DNA from: Entrophospora sp. SA101
Taxonomy: Eukaryota; Glomeromycota; Glomeromycetes; Entrophosporales; Entrophosporaceae
Assembly (NCBI GenBank): GCA_958430865.1
Contig: CAUDNR010000557.1
Location: forward strand, 109,775-166,002
Direction: 5' to 3'
Length of the DNA: 56,228 bases
Part shown: positions 9,965-22,168 of the stretch, piece after piece
How the letters are laid out: each line of letters starts with the position of its first letter
Position numbering within the stretch: the stretch's first letter is position 1
Notes under the pieces: generated by a model
What the model was told of the DNA's origin: nothing
The model's input: the letters and a program-made list of their open reading frames with translations, nothing else
The model's database searches: none
Made by a program: the position numbers and the translations under genes

Positions 9965-10465
9965 GTATGTCTTTTTATCATCGCCAAGTTCAAAGTGTTT
10001 ACATCTTTTAAGTGCTATTTGATGTTTATTCTTTAAAATTTTCTATTTGAACAAATATCATTTTTTCAAAATGCAAAATAATCAACACGATGAGATGAAT
10101 AGTTTATAGTCATAGTTATTAGTTATAGCTACCTTACAACTCTGACATTCTAAACGAAGTACAATCTTCCTTGTTGTTTTGACAAAGTTTCCAAAAAAAA
10201 AAATAATAATACAAATTATAAACTTCTTCCCACTATTTACTTCGCTTTTCTCCTCGTAATTAAATTGCTTTCTTACCATTACTCACTCATACTTTCACCT
10301 TTTACCTAAAAATAAAAATAAATTAATTATTTTTTGCGGAATAGCTATGATTGATATAATTGATAATTAAATAATATATTCTTATACCTTGAGCATACAA
10401 AGAATCTTTTCCTTTTCTGTATTGAGAAGCTTTATGATGCGTATGCTTTCGAAAATTCTAATTTT
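9965..10465 (-). pseudogene. Intron-containing pseudogene of ribosomal protein eL42 (L44e/L36a)
   Basis: eL42 is a zinc-binding protein of the large ribosomal subunit. Minus-strand pieces in correct order: RKHTHHKASQYRKGKDSLYA (10462-10390) ending at a gtataag donor; a degenerate piece after a ttttag acceptor (about 10310) reading GKR then a TGA, with later RKQ..Y echoes; KTTRKIVLRLECQSCK (about 10186-10130) followed by gtagct; and IALKRCKHFELGDDKKT (about 10020-9968). The zinc-ligand motif ECxxCK survives but the 5' exon is not found, in-frame stops occur, and the middle is scrambled. Retained introns mean it came from DNA-level duplication, not from retroposed mRNA. The functional copy must lie elsewhere. 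Confidence 0.8.
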
Positions 10466-10704
10466 TGAAACATAGAAAACGAATATGAATTAATCCAATT
10501 TAATCTAGATTTGGTAGTGCAAAAATCGAAATTATTTTTTTAAAACGCGAACGATAAAATTATTAATTATCATATTAATATTTTTATTTTTTTTTTAAAA
10601 TCTATAAACTATCCTCTCCCTTTTTTACAAAATTTTTACTTATATATATATACATGCAAAAATATTAAATTATAAAAATACTCTAATCAATTAATTAATA
10701 ATTA

Positions 10705-12323
10705 TTATATAAATTCAATAATATTGTATTTTTCATCGTCATCTAATAACGATTTCTTTCTATTTCTATTATTATTATTATTATTATCATTATTTATATC
10801 TCCCAATTCAAGTTCTTTTGTTGATTTAGTTGTAATAGTTAAAAATAATTTGTCTCCTGTTGTATCACCTGGTAATATTACTACTGTAATATCATTATTA
10901 TTATCTACACTATTATTATTATTATTATCAATGTTGTTGATTGGAAAACTTTCGGTAGTATTACTTCTAAAAGATGATCTCGACTTCAAAGCATCTGGAG
11001 CAACATAATAACAAGGTAGAAATAAGGTTGCTCTTTTGGTTGTACCAAATAAAAGAAATATTATTATTCCTCTATTTTTTTTTAAAAAAAACAAAAACTT
11101 GATTAATCACAATTTTTTTATAAAAAAATAAAAAAAGAAGCTAAAAGTCACGACACGTACAATGTAGAATTAAATAAAGTACTACTTGAATGTAATAGTA
11201 TATCACCCTCATCGTATTTGGTTACTTTTTTTTCGAGGAGCTTCATTATAGAACCAACTATTAATAATAGTGTATAAATGGTTGTGAAGCAGTAGACACG
11301 TGTTGCGTGTCCTAGTTTTATTGCTGTCACGCGATTTTGGTTACTATTAAAGATTCTCCATTTTTTCCATAATATTATCCCAGAATGGACTAGTAATTAT
11401 GATGGTGATGGTGACGACGGCGAAAAAGATAGCATTAATTTATGTATAATATAGAGTATTAGTTATTTCAATAATTTATCCGACAATTTTAATAACTTAC
11501 ATTTTTTTTCGAGGAGCTTCATTATAGAACCAACTATTAATAATAGTGTATAAATGGTTGTGAAGCAGTAGACACGTGTTGCGTGTCCTAGTTTTATTGC
11601 TGTCACGCGATTTTGGTTACTATTAAAGATTCTCCATTTTTTCCATAATATTATCCCAGAATGGACTAGTAATTATGATGGTGATGGTGACGACGGCGAA
11701 AAAGATAGCATTAATTTATGTATAATATAGAGTATTAGTTATTTCAATAATTTATCCGACAATTTTAATAACTTACATGTAACCACGGTACTGAAAATTA
11801 ATAAAATAGTAGTTGGTATTAGATAACCATAAAATTGAAGATCATCAGAAGTAGAGGCACAAGTTAAAGAAGTAGGGACACTTCCCCAATTCTCTTCACT
11901 GCTGGTATGAGCAATTGTGAACACGTTATAAAAAACTGAATAACTCCAAATTATGACTGAAAAATATAATGAACACTTTTTCTCTATCTCGGTATTTCCT
12001 TTAGTCAGCGCATACCAAAGATAAAATAAAAGGGTAAATGAGAAAAATTGTAAAGAGATTAGGGAAAATAATGCCAATTTTTGTTGCAACACACATAAAA
12101 CTATTGAATAATTGAGGATGTTGGTTATATCGTTTCCGTATATTAGTACTGCAGGTAGTTTTATTGCTCCATTGAATAACGCTAATGCGTAAATTTGAAA
12201 TAATGTCCATTTTGTAAAATACGGTTTTGATCTTAGTGCTGATATTATTAGTATCATCAAGAGAGATATGCTTAATAACTGTAATGTGATAAATGTGATT
12301 TTATCTGTTGAATATTCTGGCAT
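10705..12323 (-). CDS. Seven-helix membrane protein with a tandemly duplicated exon
   Basis: Four exons: 12323-11777, 11665-11501, 11389-11161 and 11071-10705. Donors are gtaagt, gtaagt and gtacgt; acceptors are ctag, ctag and atag. All phases fit, giving 435 aa. Exon 1 encodes five hydrophobic helices (for example ITLQLLSISLLMILIISALR and YGYLIPTTILLIFSTVVT). Exons 2 and 3 are the same 55-residue unit (HSGIILWKKWRIF...TIYTLLLIVGSIMKLLEKK) with one helix. Exon 4 begins GIIIFLLFGTTKRATLFLP, the last helix, then a long Asn-rich cytosolic-looking tail. With one unit the protein has 7 helices and 380 aa; with both, 8 helices, which would flip the tail. The architecture is GPCR-like, but no ligand or family can be named from the sequence. 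Skipping exon 2 is also in frame. Confidence 0.75.
11226..11777. repeat. 276-bp perfect tandem duplication (intron plus exon)
   Basis: Two adjacent copies, 11226-11501 and 11502-11777, appear identical base for base by eye. Each contains one splice donor, the intron, the acceptor and most of an exon of the membrane protein gene. The length is divisible by three. The boundary falls in an eight-base T run, suggesting slippage or microhomology. Perfect identity means a very recent event or an assembly artefact. Confidence 0.95.
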
Positions 12324-13391
12324 GATAAATTAATTGTTGATAAATGAATGTGCATAGGTAAATGATAGATATTTTATTTTATTTATTTTGTTTCAAAAAT
12401 TTTTTTAAAAAACAGAACAAGAATAATTTTAAAATTTTTAATTTTAAAACAAAAAAAACACGATTTTATATTTTGTTGTTAGTTGCACCAATTAAATGAA
12501 TTTAATAAAATTTCTATTTCTGGTTATTTAATTCGAATATTCGTCATCTATTATATAGAATAAATATTTTAAAACAAAACGGATTTTGGGTTTATTTATA
12601 ATGAGAATTAATATACGAGCTTTATATATGTTACCAACTAAGGTTGCAATATTATGTTACCTAATTTCATTATAATCTTCATCCTTATTTATTGTTTATT
12701 ATTATTAATATCTATCTCTTCGCTTCCGATATATATGGTATACATAATATAAATAATACTACGCATTCGCAGAAAATATTCCAGAACATCTTAAAATGTA
12801 ACATCTTGCTCGATAACAGACCAAATTCAAAAGTTTCAGATTTATTTTAAGAAATACGGAAATTGCATCACAATTTATTATTTATATTAATGTTATTCTG
12901 ATATTAAAAATCGTGTTGGAAAATCTAATAATAGTATTAACCATTTTAATTAGTATCTATGAGTTAATGACAACCATCAATCCAATCATCTAAATCTTGA
13001 ACCAAACGATCGGTATTGTAAAACATTAGTGCCACATTGTCGAGTTTTTTCTCATTTTATTATTATTATTATTATTATTGTGTTAAATAACCGAGGTTTC
13101 TCGAAAAAGAAACGGCTATTTCATTTGAATGACAATTACGATTTACTAATTATAGTCTTTTTTGAAAATATTGGTTTGAAAAAAAGAACCATTTAACAAT
13201 TGGACCATCTATATATTTCAAATAAGGGTTAGAACATAAAATAAAATAAAATTGTAATAAAAATTATGTCAATGTAATAATACTCCCCTAAAAAAAAAGT
13301 ATATAATCAGCAAAAATAGTTGCATAGTAAATATAAATAATCACTCTAAAATATCACATTGGACTGATTGTTATTATTATTAATTTTTTAG
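12324..13391. other. Intergenic, no gene seen
   Basis: AT-rich, with a short ATT microsatellite at about 13055-13080. No coding region is recognised. Confidence 0.5.
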
Positions 13392-13612
13392 AAAAAGTTG
13401 AACTTGGAGTTATTTTAAGATATCATGCTTTAACACATCTTGAGAACTTAGAAACGTTGTTCCATTGGTTCCTCAAATATATACATATAAAATTTCATGA
13501 TTATTTGTCAAATGTTCATGGAGAATTAATATTAATAAAACGTAATAAAGAATTTTTATGCAATGTGATTATAATTATGCATGAACAAACCTTAAACAAT
13601 AATTGCGGCTGA
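13392..13612 (+). other. Exon-like open frame, unrecognised
   Basis: After a tttttag acceptor-like site the frame stays open for 73 codons (EKVELGVILRYHALTHLENL and onward) to a TGA. No ATG, family or partner exon is identified. It is probably a gene relic or chance. Confidence 0.2.
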
Positions 13613-13671
13613 AATGTCTAACCAAAACTTGTTTTTGTTTTTATTGAACTTTCAATTTGTTATTTTAATTA

Positions 13672-13810
13672 ACGGACTCTGGACAAGGAAGAATAATTGG
13701 ATATTAGGAAGCAGGCGAAAACACTCGTGACATTGCTGGTGCACTCAATCATTCTCAGTCACAGGTAACTCGTGCAATAAAAGCATTTAAGTCCAAGCTA
13801 CTATTTCTCC
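13672..13810 (+). pseudogene. Tc1-like transposase HTH remnant
   Basis: The reading GQGRIIGY, stop, EAGENTRDIAGALNHSQSQV then TRAIKAFKSK matches the bipartite helix-turn-helix start of Tc1 transposases (R.IIG...G.s.rdIA..l..s.stV.R.i). An in-frame TAG lies between the two helices, and no catalytic domain or terminal repeats follow. It is a third, older Tc1 trace in this window. Confidence 0.6.
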
Positions 13811-15497
13811 CCCAAAAACACAAATGATTTAGTTTCTTATTTAATGTAGACAGCATGCCTTGAAGGGTTCAAGCTGAAAGGAAATATTGAATAAATGAAT
13901 GAAATATTTATAATTTTTGATTCTTTTGATGTAAATTCAATAAAGATTTGACGTAAAATATTATACAAATTGTGAATTAAAAATTTTACGTTTTCTATTA
14001 ATATTAATTCTCATGAAAATTTATATGCACAGTACATATTTGAGGACTAATGGAACAACATTTTCTAAATTCTCAGGATGTGTCAAACCATGTTATCTTA
14101 AAATTACTTTTTCTAAAAAAATTTTTAATTTGTCCTTTAATCATCAGTCCAACGTGATATTTTGGAGTGTTATACAAATCCATTACTTAAACATTAAGGG
14201 TGGAACCGTTTACTTGAAATTTTAATTTTCAATTCTTGGGGATGCTATAGAAATGCCGGTAATTGTCCTATTTCTTGGCAAAGATTTTAATAATGCTTAG
14301 TATTAGCGTTAAAAAATCAAGTGATCCAAATATTTAGTACAAACTCGCATTTGTACAATTCAAACCGGAAAAGTTGACGAACTTATCTTAGAAGCCTTCA
14401 TCTTCAAATTGAATCACGCATTAAATAGGAAACTTAATGTAGTTTTCATCCATCAATAATCGAAAATTTATATACTTGTTTAAGGAATCATTATCTTCAA
14501 TTGGAAAGTGTTCATGTTGTGCTGAGCAATCGAGTCATATTTATTCAATGATTACTAAATTAGAATGTTTACCCTTATTAAATTAGTTTAAAAGGAAGAA
14601 AGTAATAAGTTAAAATATTGATGTCATGTCGGATAGACAAGGAAATCTTTCTTCTTTTTGTATTATATAATTTTATAAGAATAATCTTTCATTCTAGAAC
14701 AAATAATATTAATATTTTCGGAATTAATTGTTCTTTCTATCTCAACCCCCCGAATGATTGTTGGTAACAAGTCTAATTAGCTGAAGAAAAATTCATTTAC
14801 TATACGTAAATGATTAATGTATTCCTTTTTAATGAAATCCATACATATCATAAACCTCCTGATTTAAAAGTTTAGTGTTTATTCGATCGAATACCAAGTT
14901 CCGAAACTTGCATATAGTTGCAAATCAGAAGCTTATAACTTGTCGTTCGTTTTCAAGATGTTGTACAAAGAGGATTTAAATGATCCTTTTGCTATACTTT
15001 TCTATATAAAGTTTGGTTGGAACCAACCAGCACATGATTACCTTTTAAATATCATTAACTTTTTTTTGATCACGATATCCGGTTGGTTAAAATTAATGAT
15101 GGTGCTATTGATCAGATATATTTTATTATTATTACAGTAACAGTTCTATTTATATAGGCTTCCGCAGTAAATGCCACTGGCAGAGCAAAAAAACACCTGT
15201 TGATTTGACAAGATTAAATAAAAATAAATATTCTAATTAATAATGATTATTATCTTGCTATGATGAAAGAGTTAACCGAGTTAATTGTAATCTTTGTGAA
15301 GGAAGCTACAAATAATGATCAAACTATTTGTGTTGTCGCAACTGTTGTAACAAAGTTGAAATTAAAATAGTAACGACAACAATAATAATGATTATGAAGT
15401 TATAATAATCACCGACTGTTTCAAAGCTTGATTTAATTTTCGTGGTAAAAAAAGAATTTTTTTTTTTAATATAATTTATCCATAAAAATTTTTTTTG
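13811..15497. other. Intergenic, no gene seen
   Basis: Short open frames at 14013-14225 and 14940-15140 have no recognisable content. The region is likely decayed sequence. Confidence 0.4.
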
Positions 15498-15586
15498 GGG
15501 CCGTAAGCTTATAAAGCTTGTGCCAATAAGCTGATTACTGATAGGCTCGATAAGCTAATAAGCCAATAAGCTTAAGCCAATGGAAT
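15498..15586. repeat. Cluster of ATAAGCT-type short repeats
   Basis: About eight variants of (A/C)(A/G)ATAAGC(T/C) lie within 90 bp, several in inverted orientation (AAGCTT occurs three times). Origin unknown. Confidence 0.5.
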
Positions 15587-15702
15587 CTATTGCTATTTGA
15601 ATTTCATATGAGCATTACATTAAGAAAAAAGAGAAAAAAAAGGCTACACCGATTTTATTTAATACCACATATGGAATGATCATTTTGTATTGTGGCTCTT
15701 GC

Positions 15703-18633
15703 TTATTGATTTGGATATGTTATTTTTTTTGGAATTGGTAAAGAAAAATCAAAACTTGATTCTATTTTTTTTACTAATTCCATATTTTCATTTTGTATAT
15801 CAACCTTTTAAATAAAGGTAGGTTAATGTATATGTAATATATATATTTACTAATTAATTAATTAACTAATTAATTAATTTACCTCATCAAGATAATTTCC
15901 AAATAACATTGATCTTTCCGATATATGCTTGCTTATATCTTTACTTGACGAATCCTCATCCATATTTGTTGTGTCTGTTATCATTTCTATTAAAATACCT
16001 ATAAACATATAATTAAAATTATATTTATAAAATATTAAATTCAATAAAAGAAAAAAATAATTTTCTAATGTTCAGATTAATATTCTTACTTGATGCTTCA
16101 TTGAATTCAACTCCATCCATCAACGTTGACTCTTTTTTAGTTTGATCGTCTATTTCATTAGGTTGTGCTGGTTGATCATATATGCTTGATAATAAAACTT
16201 TACTTCTTTTAGAATCGGATATTAATCTTGCTAAATCAATAAGATTCATTCGAACAATTGGTGGTACTACTGTTCTACAGCATGCAACCAAATCTCTTGG
16301 TTCATCTGGCATCCTCTCTGATAACGCAAAAAGTAATTCATCCGGCATTACATAACTATATGTAACAATAAGTAAAATATTATTAATAATAATACTAATA
16401 ATAATTAATCACAATAAATATAATATACACTAACCGGACACTTTCATCCTCTTCTCTAGCAATATGATCTCTCCATGCGTGCAATGCTTTGAATACTTCC
16501 ATCTATATAAAAAATTTTATTTTATTTTGACTCGAAAAAATCATAATAAATTTTTATTAATATAAATTGTTTTTTATATACCTGTTGAGTATCAAATGTA
16601 GTTTTCCATTTAGCAAGCAATCTTTTATAACCATTTGGTCCTTCGCCATTTTCATCGTATCCAAATTTTTCATAGGTCTTTAATGATGTTTCTGAAGATC
16701 TTCCCAATTCTACTCTTAATAAATTTAAAGTTTCAGGATCTGATTTATCAATTAAATTATTTCGCATTGTATCATAAATGAATAATAAATAATGTGTATC
16801 TGCACGAGCATATTCAAGCATCTCAACCGGAAGAGGCCTAAAATATCATTATAGATTATTGGATGATCTTTTTTATAAATAAATGAAATAGTAGTAATAT
16901 TTTTTTTTTATAAAAAAAAAAGGTACCTTATACGCCAATCTGCTAATTGATATTGTTTATTAGAATCAACGTTACAATATAATTTAAGTAAATATGCCAA
17001 TGAATGTTGAGGTAACCCTAGATTCAATTTAATAATAAATAGATTTACATATAAATATATATGTAAAATCATTTCATTCTGATAGCACATATTAAAAGAA
17101 AAGTCTATTCAAAGCATTTAATACACGCACCTAATAAAACTGACGCATGATATGTATCAAATAAATTCACTATATATATTGCAAAATCTTTTTGTAACCA
17201 TAATACATCAAGATCCGATCCATGGAAAATCTAAATATTTTTAAGAGAAAATATTATTTGTAAATTAATAATTACAATTATAATATAATATTATTGATTA
17301 ATTAAAAAAAAGTTATATTGTATCCTTTCACCTTTACAATATCTGGATTTGTAAAACTCCTGTTTAAAATTTGTAATTCACTTCTCAAGGCCAAAGTATC
17401 CACTATAAAATCTTCATCTCTTGTACTAATTTGCATTAGACAAGTAAAACCTTGATATGAACGATATTCATGATGCTATATAATTTAAACCATATATTAA
17501 ACCTATATACATAAACACAAATATAACTTAATTTATAGTTACTTCAAGATCCACGGCTATTTCTGTTGAATTTTCCAATTTCTCGCACATCGCTAATAAA
17601 TCTTCTTTAGATTCGACCCAAATACGATTTGTGGTTTCGACAGGCTTAAAAGGTATTGGTGTACTCTTTTCAAACATGCGAGAAGGAAGTTTTAGATGTT
17701 TGATTTCATACTCATAAGGATGACGTCTAAAAATAAATATTTATATTATATTATAAGATTCACCATAAAATATAACACTCTTAATTATTAAATATTATTG
17801 ATTTTACATCATTGTTATATCGTCATCTTCTTTATAAGTCACTAGTGGTACAGTGGCATTTGGTTTTTCCATAAGCTTGGGGATAAAAGGTGAAGCTGAA
17901 TTATCTACTTTTTTGTTAAATTTTAATTGTGGTCGACTAATATTATTAACGTAAACAATACTGGAACCGGGTTTATCTCTTGACTAAAATATATCCATAT
18001 ATGATTATAAAATTCAAAATTATCAATATTTAGATAATAATATAAATCAAAATCAAAATCACTCAGACAACCTACATTCATAACTTTTGCAACTACTGGC
18101 GTGGATTGAACAGATGGAGCAGCAATTTTTTTAGTTCGTCCTGTATATTCATCTAGACAAGAGTTCTACATTAAATTAAATTTTAGCCAATTAAAATCAA
18201 CCCAGAAAGAAAAGAAAATAACTTAAAATGAAAAGTTAAAGTTATTTATAATAATATGTATAGCTAATATTTAATGTAGTCATAATATAATACTAACTGT
18301 TGCATCTATCAAAGAATCTGTTAAAGAAATTATGTCTTTATTCCAACTATCGAATTCATCTATTTCGGTAATTTCGCCAACACCATCAAATCCTGCAAGA
18401 TCTGCACTTTGAAGCAACTGATTGATTCTGACCAGTACTTTGTCAGCGAGATTATTCAATCTACTGGAAATTCTTGGATCAATAGCTCGATAAAAGGAAA
18501 GATCAGCTGTGGGTAGTTCATTGTTTCGTTGTGTGTTAAAATTTAGGAATGATTTGTAAAGTGAAGCTTGAAAATTTTCATAGGTACCACCAAAAAAATC
18601 AGGTAAATTGTTGTTTTGATTGTTTCGATCCAT
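15703..18633 (-). CDS. RRP6: Exosome-associated 3'-5' exoribonuclease RRP6/EXOSC10
   Basis: RRP6 is the nuclear exosome's distributive exonuclease for rRNA, snoRNA and other RNA processing. Twelve exons fit in phase: 18633-18298, 18165-18076, 17983-17808, 17726-17543, 17475-17332, 17230-17131, 17017-16927, 16837-16582, 16502-16435, 16355-16090, 15986-15883 and 15804-15703, encoding 638 aa. The PMC2NT region fills about residues 1-112. The DEDD-Y catalytic set is visible: D260 and E262 (EIAVDLE), D316 ([11 protein letters not shown]), Y383 and D387 (EYARADTHY). An HRDC domain follows ([20 protein letters not shown] and onward). The C-terminus is short compared with yeast or human RRP6, so the basic/lasso tail is much reduced. 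The last exon ([20 protein letters not shown]) is less certain. The gene is divergent from the peptidase gene. Confidence 0.93.
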
Positions 18634-18776
18634 TTCTTTTACTACTAAATTTTAAACTTTTTGATACTGATACATCTTGTACCCCATTTTATTTTCTGCA
18701 AAAATATATTGGCTAAAATTAATAATCCCTAAATTTTAAATTTTTAATCTCTTTTTTTTAATTTTGCAAACATAAA
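18634..18776. promoter_or_regulatory. Shared bidirectional promoter of RRP6 and the MPP beta gene
   Basis: Only 143 bp separate the two divergent start codons. The segment is AT-rich with a CCAAT-like word in ATATTGGCTAAAA near its middle and poly-pyrimidine runs on either side. No TATA box is obvious. That both genes share control is inferred from spacing. Confidence 0.55.
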
Positions 18777-20778
18777 ATGGCATCTCTAATGTTTTCTAGT
18801 GCATTAAAACGTCAAATTAATAGTGGTTTAGCTAAAAAGGTATCGAATGAAACCAGTTTTTATTTTTCGAAACAATCTTGATTTTTTTTAATGAATGATT
18901 TGAAAAAAGTCAGTTTAAAATACCATTGCTTAGATTACAATTTTTTGTGTATTTATATAATATATATAATACATGTACGGAAATTTTTTTATTACAATTC
19001 TAAAAGAATTCTTTTTTGAAATGAATATATTTTTAAAAGTGATTAATTACACAAACATAACTATTGGATAAATTAACATATGTTTAGTTTGCCCGTCCTT
19101 TTGCTACAGAAATTTCTAGCATTAAACAACAATCAACACGAACCACTGTTCTTCCAAGTGGACTAACGATAGCCACTGAATCTATCCCATACACACAAAC
19201 CGCTACTGTAGGTGTGTGGATTGATGCTGGCAGTAGAGCAGAAAGTTCTAAAAATAATGGAGCAGCACATTTTTTAGAACATATGGCATTCAAGGTATGA
19301 TGGTTGATGATGTTGAATGCTTCTCGGAGGAATTTTATTGAATAAAAAATTTTTTAATGAAACTAAAAAATAAAAAAGGGAACAAATCTACGTAGTCAGA
19401 ATCAACTTGAACTTTCCATTGAAAATATTGGCGCACACCTTAATGCGTATACATCAAGAGAACAAACTGTATATTATGCTAAAACATTTCAAAAGGATGC
19501 TCACGTTGCAGTAGAGATATTATCTGATATTTTACAAAATTCCACTTTGGATGAAGGTGCCATTGAACGAGAACGTGATGTTATTTTGAGAGAACAGGAA
19601 GAGGTTGACAAACAATTTGATGAAGTTGTATTTGATCACTTGCACGCTACTGCTTTCCAAGGTATAATTAATTATAATTATTGATTAGTTATAATTATTA
19701 AACAATGCAATTGATTTTAACATTTATATCTATTGTATATAGGTCACTCATTGGGACGTACAATTTTGGGACCGAAAGAAAACATACTTTTACTTAAGAA
19801 AGATGACCTCGCTAATTATATTAAAAATAATTATACAACTGACCGTATGGTTCTGGTAGGAACTGGTGGAATTGATCATGATGAATTGGTTAAATTGGCA
19901 GAAAAACATTTTTCATCACTTCCATCTTCACCAAGCCCTTTGCCTCTCGGTTCTGGTCATGGTGAAAAACCTTCATTTGTTGGTTCTGAAGTTAGAATAA
20001 GAAATGATGAATTATCACAAGCACATATAGCACTTGCAGTTGAAAGTGTTGGCTGGAATTCCCCGGATTATTACACTATGTTGGTAACACAAGCAATTAT
20101 TGGAACTTGGGACAGATCGTTTGGTTCAGCTGCACACACATCATCTCGTCTTTCACATATTATTCACAAACATCAACTTGCCAATTCTTTCCAATCATTT
20201 AACACAAGCTATAGCGATACCGGTTTATTTGGAATTTATCTTATATCAGAAAACGTTAAACAATTGGATGATTTGATTCATTTTACTTGTAAGGAATTTT
20301 GGAGGTAATAACATAAATATTAGATACATATGATGTATGCAATCTTAAATAATCAATAATAATTATTATAAATATATAGGTTATACACTTCTATTACTGA
20401 AGTAGAAGTTGAACGTGCTAAACAACAGCTTAAATCATCGTTACTTTTAAATCTTGATGGAACAACTGCTGTTGCTGAAGATATTGGTCGTCAAATGGTA
20501 ACAACGGGTAAAAGATTAACACCAAAAGAACTTGAAACAATTATTTCTAAAATTACTGTGGATGATATTCGTCGTGTTGCTGGTGAATATTTATGGGACA
20601 AGGATGTTGCAGTAGTCGGACTTGGTCCAGGTTAGTTTGTTACGTAATTTTTTGTAAAAAAAATTATTATACTAGTATTTATATTAATATTTTGATTTTT
20701 GGTTTTAATTTATAATTAGTTGAATGTCTTCCAGATTATAATAGGGTGCGTAGTGCCATGTCTACCGAAAGATATTAA
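18777..20778 (+). CDS. PMPCB: Mitochondrial processing peptidase, beta subunit
   Basis: The catalytic subunit of the matrix protease that removes import presequences; it works with an alpha subunit. Six exons: 18777-18839, 19088-19294, 19379-19661, 19743-20304, 20380-20630 and 20720-20778, with GT/AG introns and matching phases, encoding 474 aa. Exon 1 encodes a typical presequence ([20 protein letters not shown]). The inverted zinc motif HFLEH is at residues 82-86 in the block [14 protein letters not shown], and the distal acidic ligand region [14 protein letters not shown] follows. The presence of HxxEH separates it from alpha subunits and core proteins that have lost it. A complete housekeeping gene (yeast MAS1). 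Confidence 0.95.
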
Positions 20779-21231
20779 TCTAAAAATTTTTTGTTTTTTA
20801 TTTCATAGAGAATTACTTATTCATCATTGCTAGCAGTAATATTTAATAGTAATATTGTACAATTTTTTGATAATAAGATTATTTTTAATAAACAAACAAA
20901 GATATATATATATGTGATGATATATCAATATTGTTTTTATAATTTCCTCCGATCATTATTGCAGAATTAACAAAATTGGATTTTTCTATAAAGAATACAA
21001 AGGACTGCGCCAACAAAACAGGTCCAGGTTCAAAATTTAGTACCACATCTAAATATTTCTTCCATACTTACAAAACTTGTGCAAATCTATATTCCTTAAC
21101 AAATAATGCTCCTCTATTTGGTGGTGGTGGTGGTGGTTTTGATAAAACATTATCCTGCTTATTATCAATAATGAAAGGATTTTGTAATAATAGGTGAACC
21201 AATCAATCACTTCAACATTGGCTCAACTGTG
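20779..21231. other. Intergenic, no firm gene
   Basis: 3' flank of the peptidase gene. On the minus strand a proline-rich open stretch (SKPPPPPPNRGALFVKEYRF, about 21140-21080) ends in a stop. It has no start or partner and may be a relic. Confidence 0.35.
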
Positions 21232-21604
21232 TCATTTTGAGGCTTTTGGTTGTTTTGACGAAGACTAGAAGAAAGTAAAAATAATTTAATCTTAAAAAAG
21301 TATATTATAGAAGATAAATAAACCCATTTCTCTTTTTCATATTAAAAATTAGATAGTAATAGTTAACTCTTTGTTTGTTGGAGTTAAAAATGGAATGTTT
21401 ATGATCAGGTGTAACCGTAACTTTTGAATTCATATTTTTCCAATATTTATATTATATAGTAGAATTATTATTATTTCACGTTTGAAGTTTATTGTTGAAA
21501 CTAATATTAATAATTATTTTACCTTCAATGTAAAAATCCAACATATGACGGAAATCTAAAATTTCAATTCCGTGTAACCCTGTTTTCACTTCAAAAAAGG
21601 GAAC
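21232..21604 (-). other. Candidate spliced coding relic, unrecognised
   Basis: Three exon-like blocks join in phase: 21604-21523 (VPFFEVKTGLHGIEILDFRH and onward), then gtaaaa; 21420-21368 (TVTPDHKHSIFNSNKQR); and, after a ttctag acceptor, 21264-21232, ending in TGA. The first block has strongly protein-like composition. No upstream start is found and no family is recognised. It could be a fragment of a lost gene. Confidence 0.25.
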
Positions 21605-22168
21605 CTTGTTTCACTAAATTCGACGCGTATTATTATTATCATAAAAATTTTTACTGATTGAATAAATGGGGGAGGGTTTTTTTAATTGAAAAAAATGTCC
21701 AAAAATTCTCAACGGAAACAATGATATTAAAAAATTTTTGATATGTGAAGTGATAAATAACTGAATCAACAATTAATTTACCATTGTCCGTCCATCAATC
21801 ATTTTATAATAATAATCTATAAAAAATATGTTTTATATGAAGTTTTGATTTAACCAGCTGTAATACGAACAATCGGATATAAACTACTTTTTTCGCACAC
21901 AATTTAAATATAGCAAGAGAAACCAATTAATTGAAGGAATTGAAACCATGTAGTGAAGATGCAAAAGGAAAATTAACCTTTTATTTATATTTTATTTAAT
22001 ATATATATATATATGCATTATTTGTTCTAATAATAATAAAAATACTAATTTTTTTTTTACACAAGTAATTTTTTTATAATAGGTAATAATAATAATAAAA
22101 ATATTCATTTTTTTTTACACAAGCAATTTTTTTATAATAAGTAATAATAATAAAAATACCAATTTTTT
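21605..22168. other. Intergenic, no gene seen
   Basis: AT-rich 3' flank of the F-box gene. Three near-identical repeats of a roughly 60-bp phrase containing TTTTTTTTACACAAGTAATTT occur at about 22048-22190, the last running into the end of the F-box coding region. Confidence 0.5.

Noticed and set aside
10724..11008. Leu/Ser-rich plus-strand frame
   Set aside because: Antisense of the Asn-rich tail of the membrane protein gene.
14013..15140. Short plus-strand frames at 14013-14225 and 14940-15140
   Set aside because: No motif, no splice context and chance-level length for this base composition.
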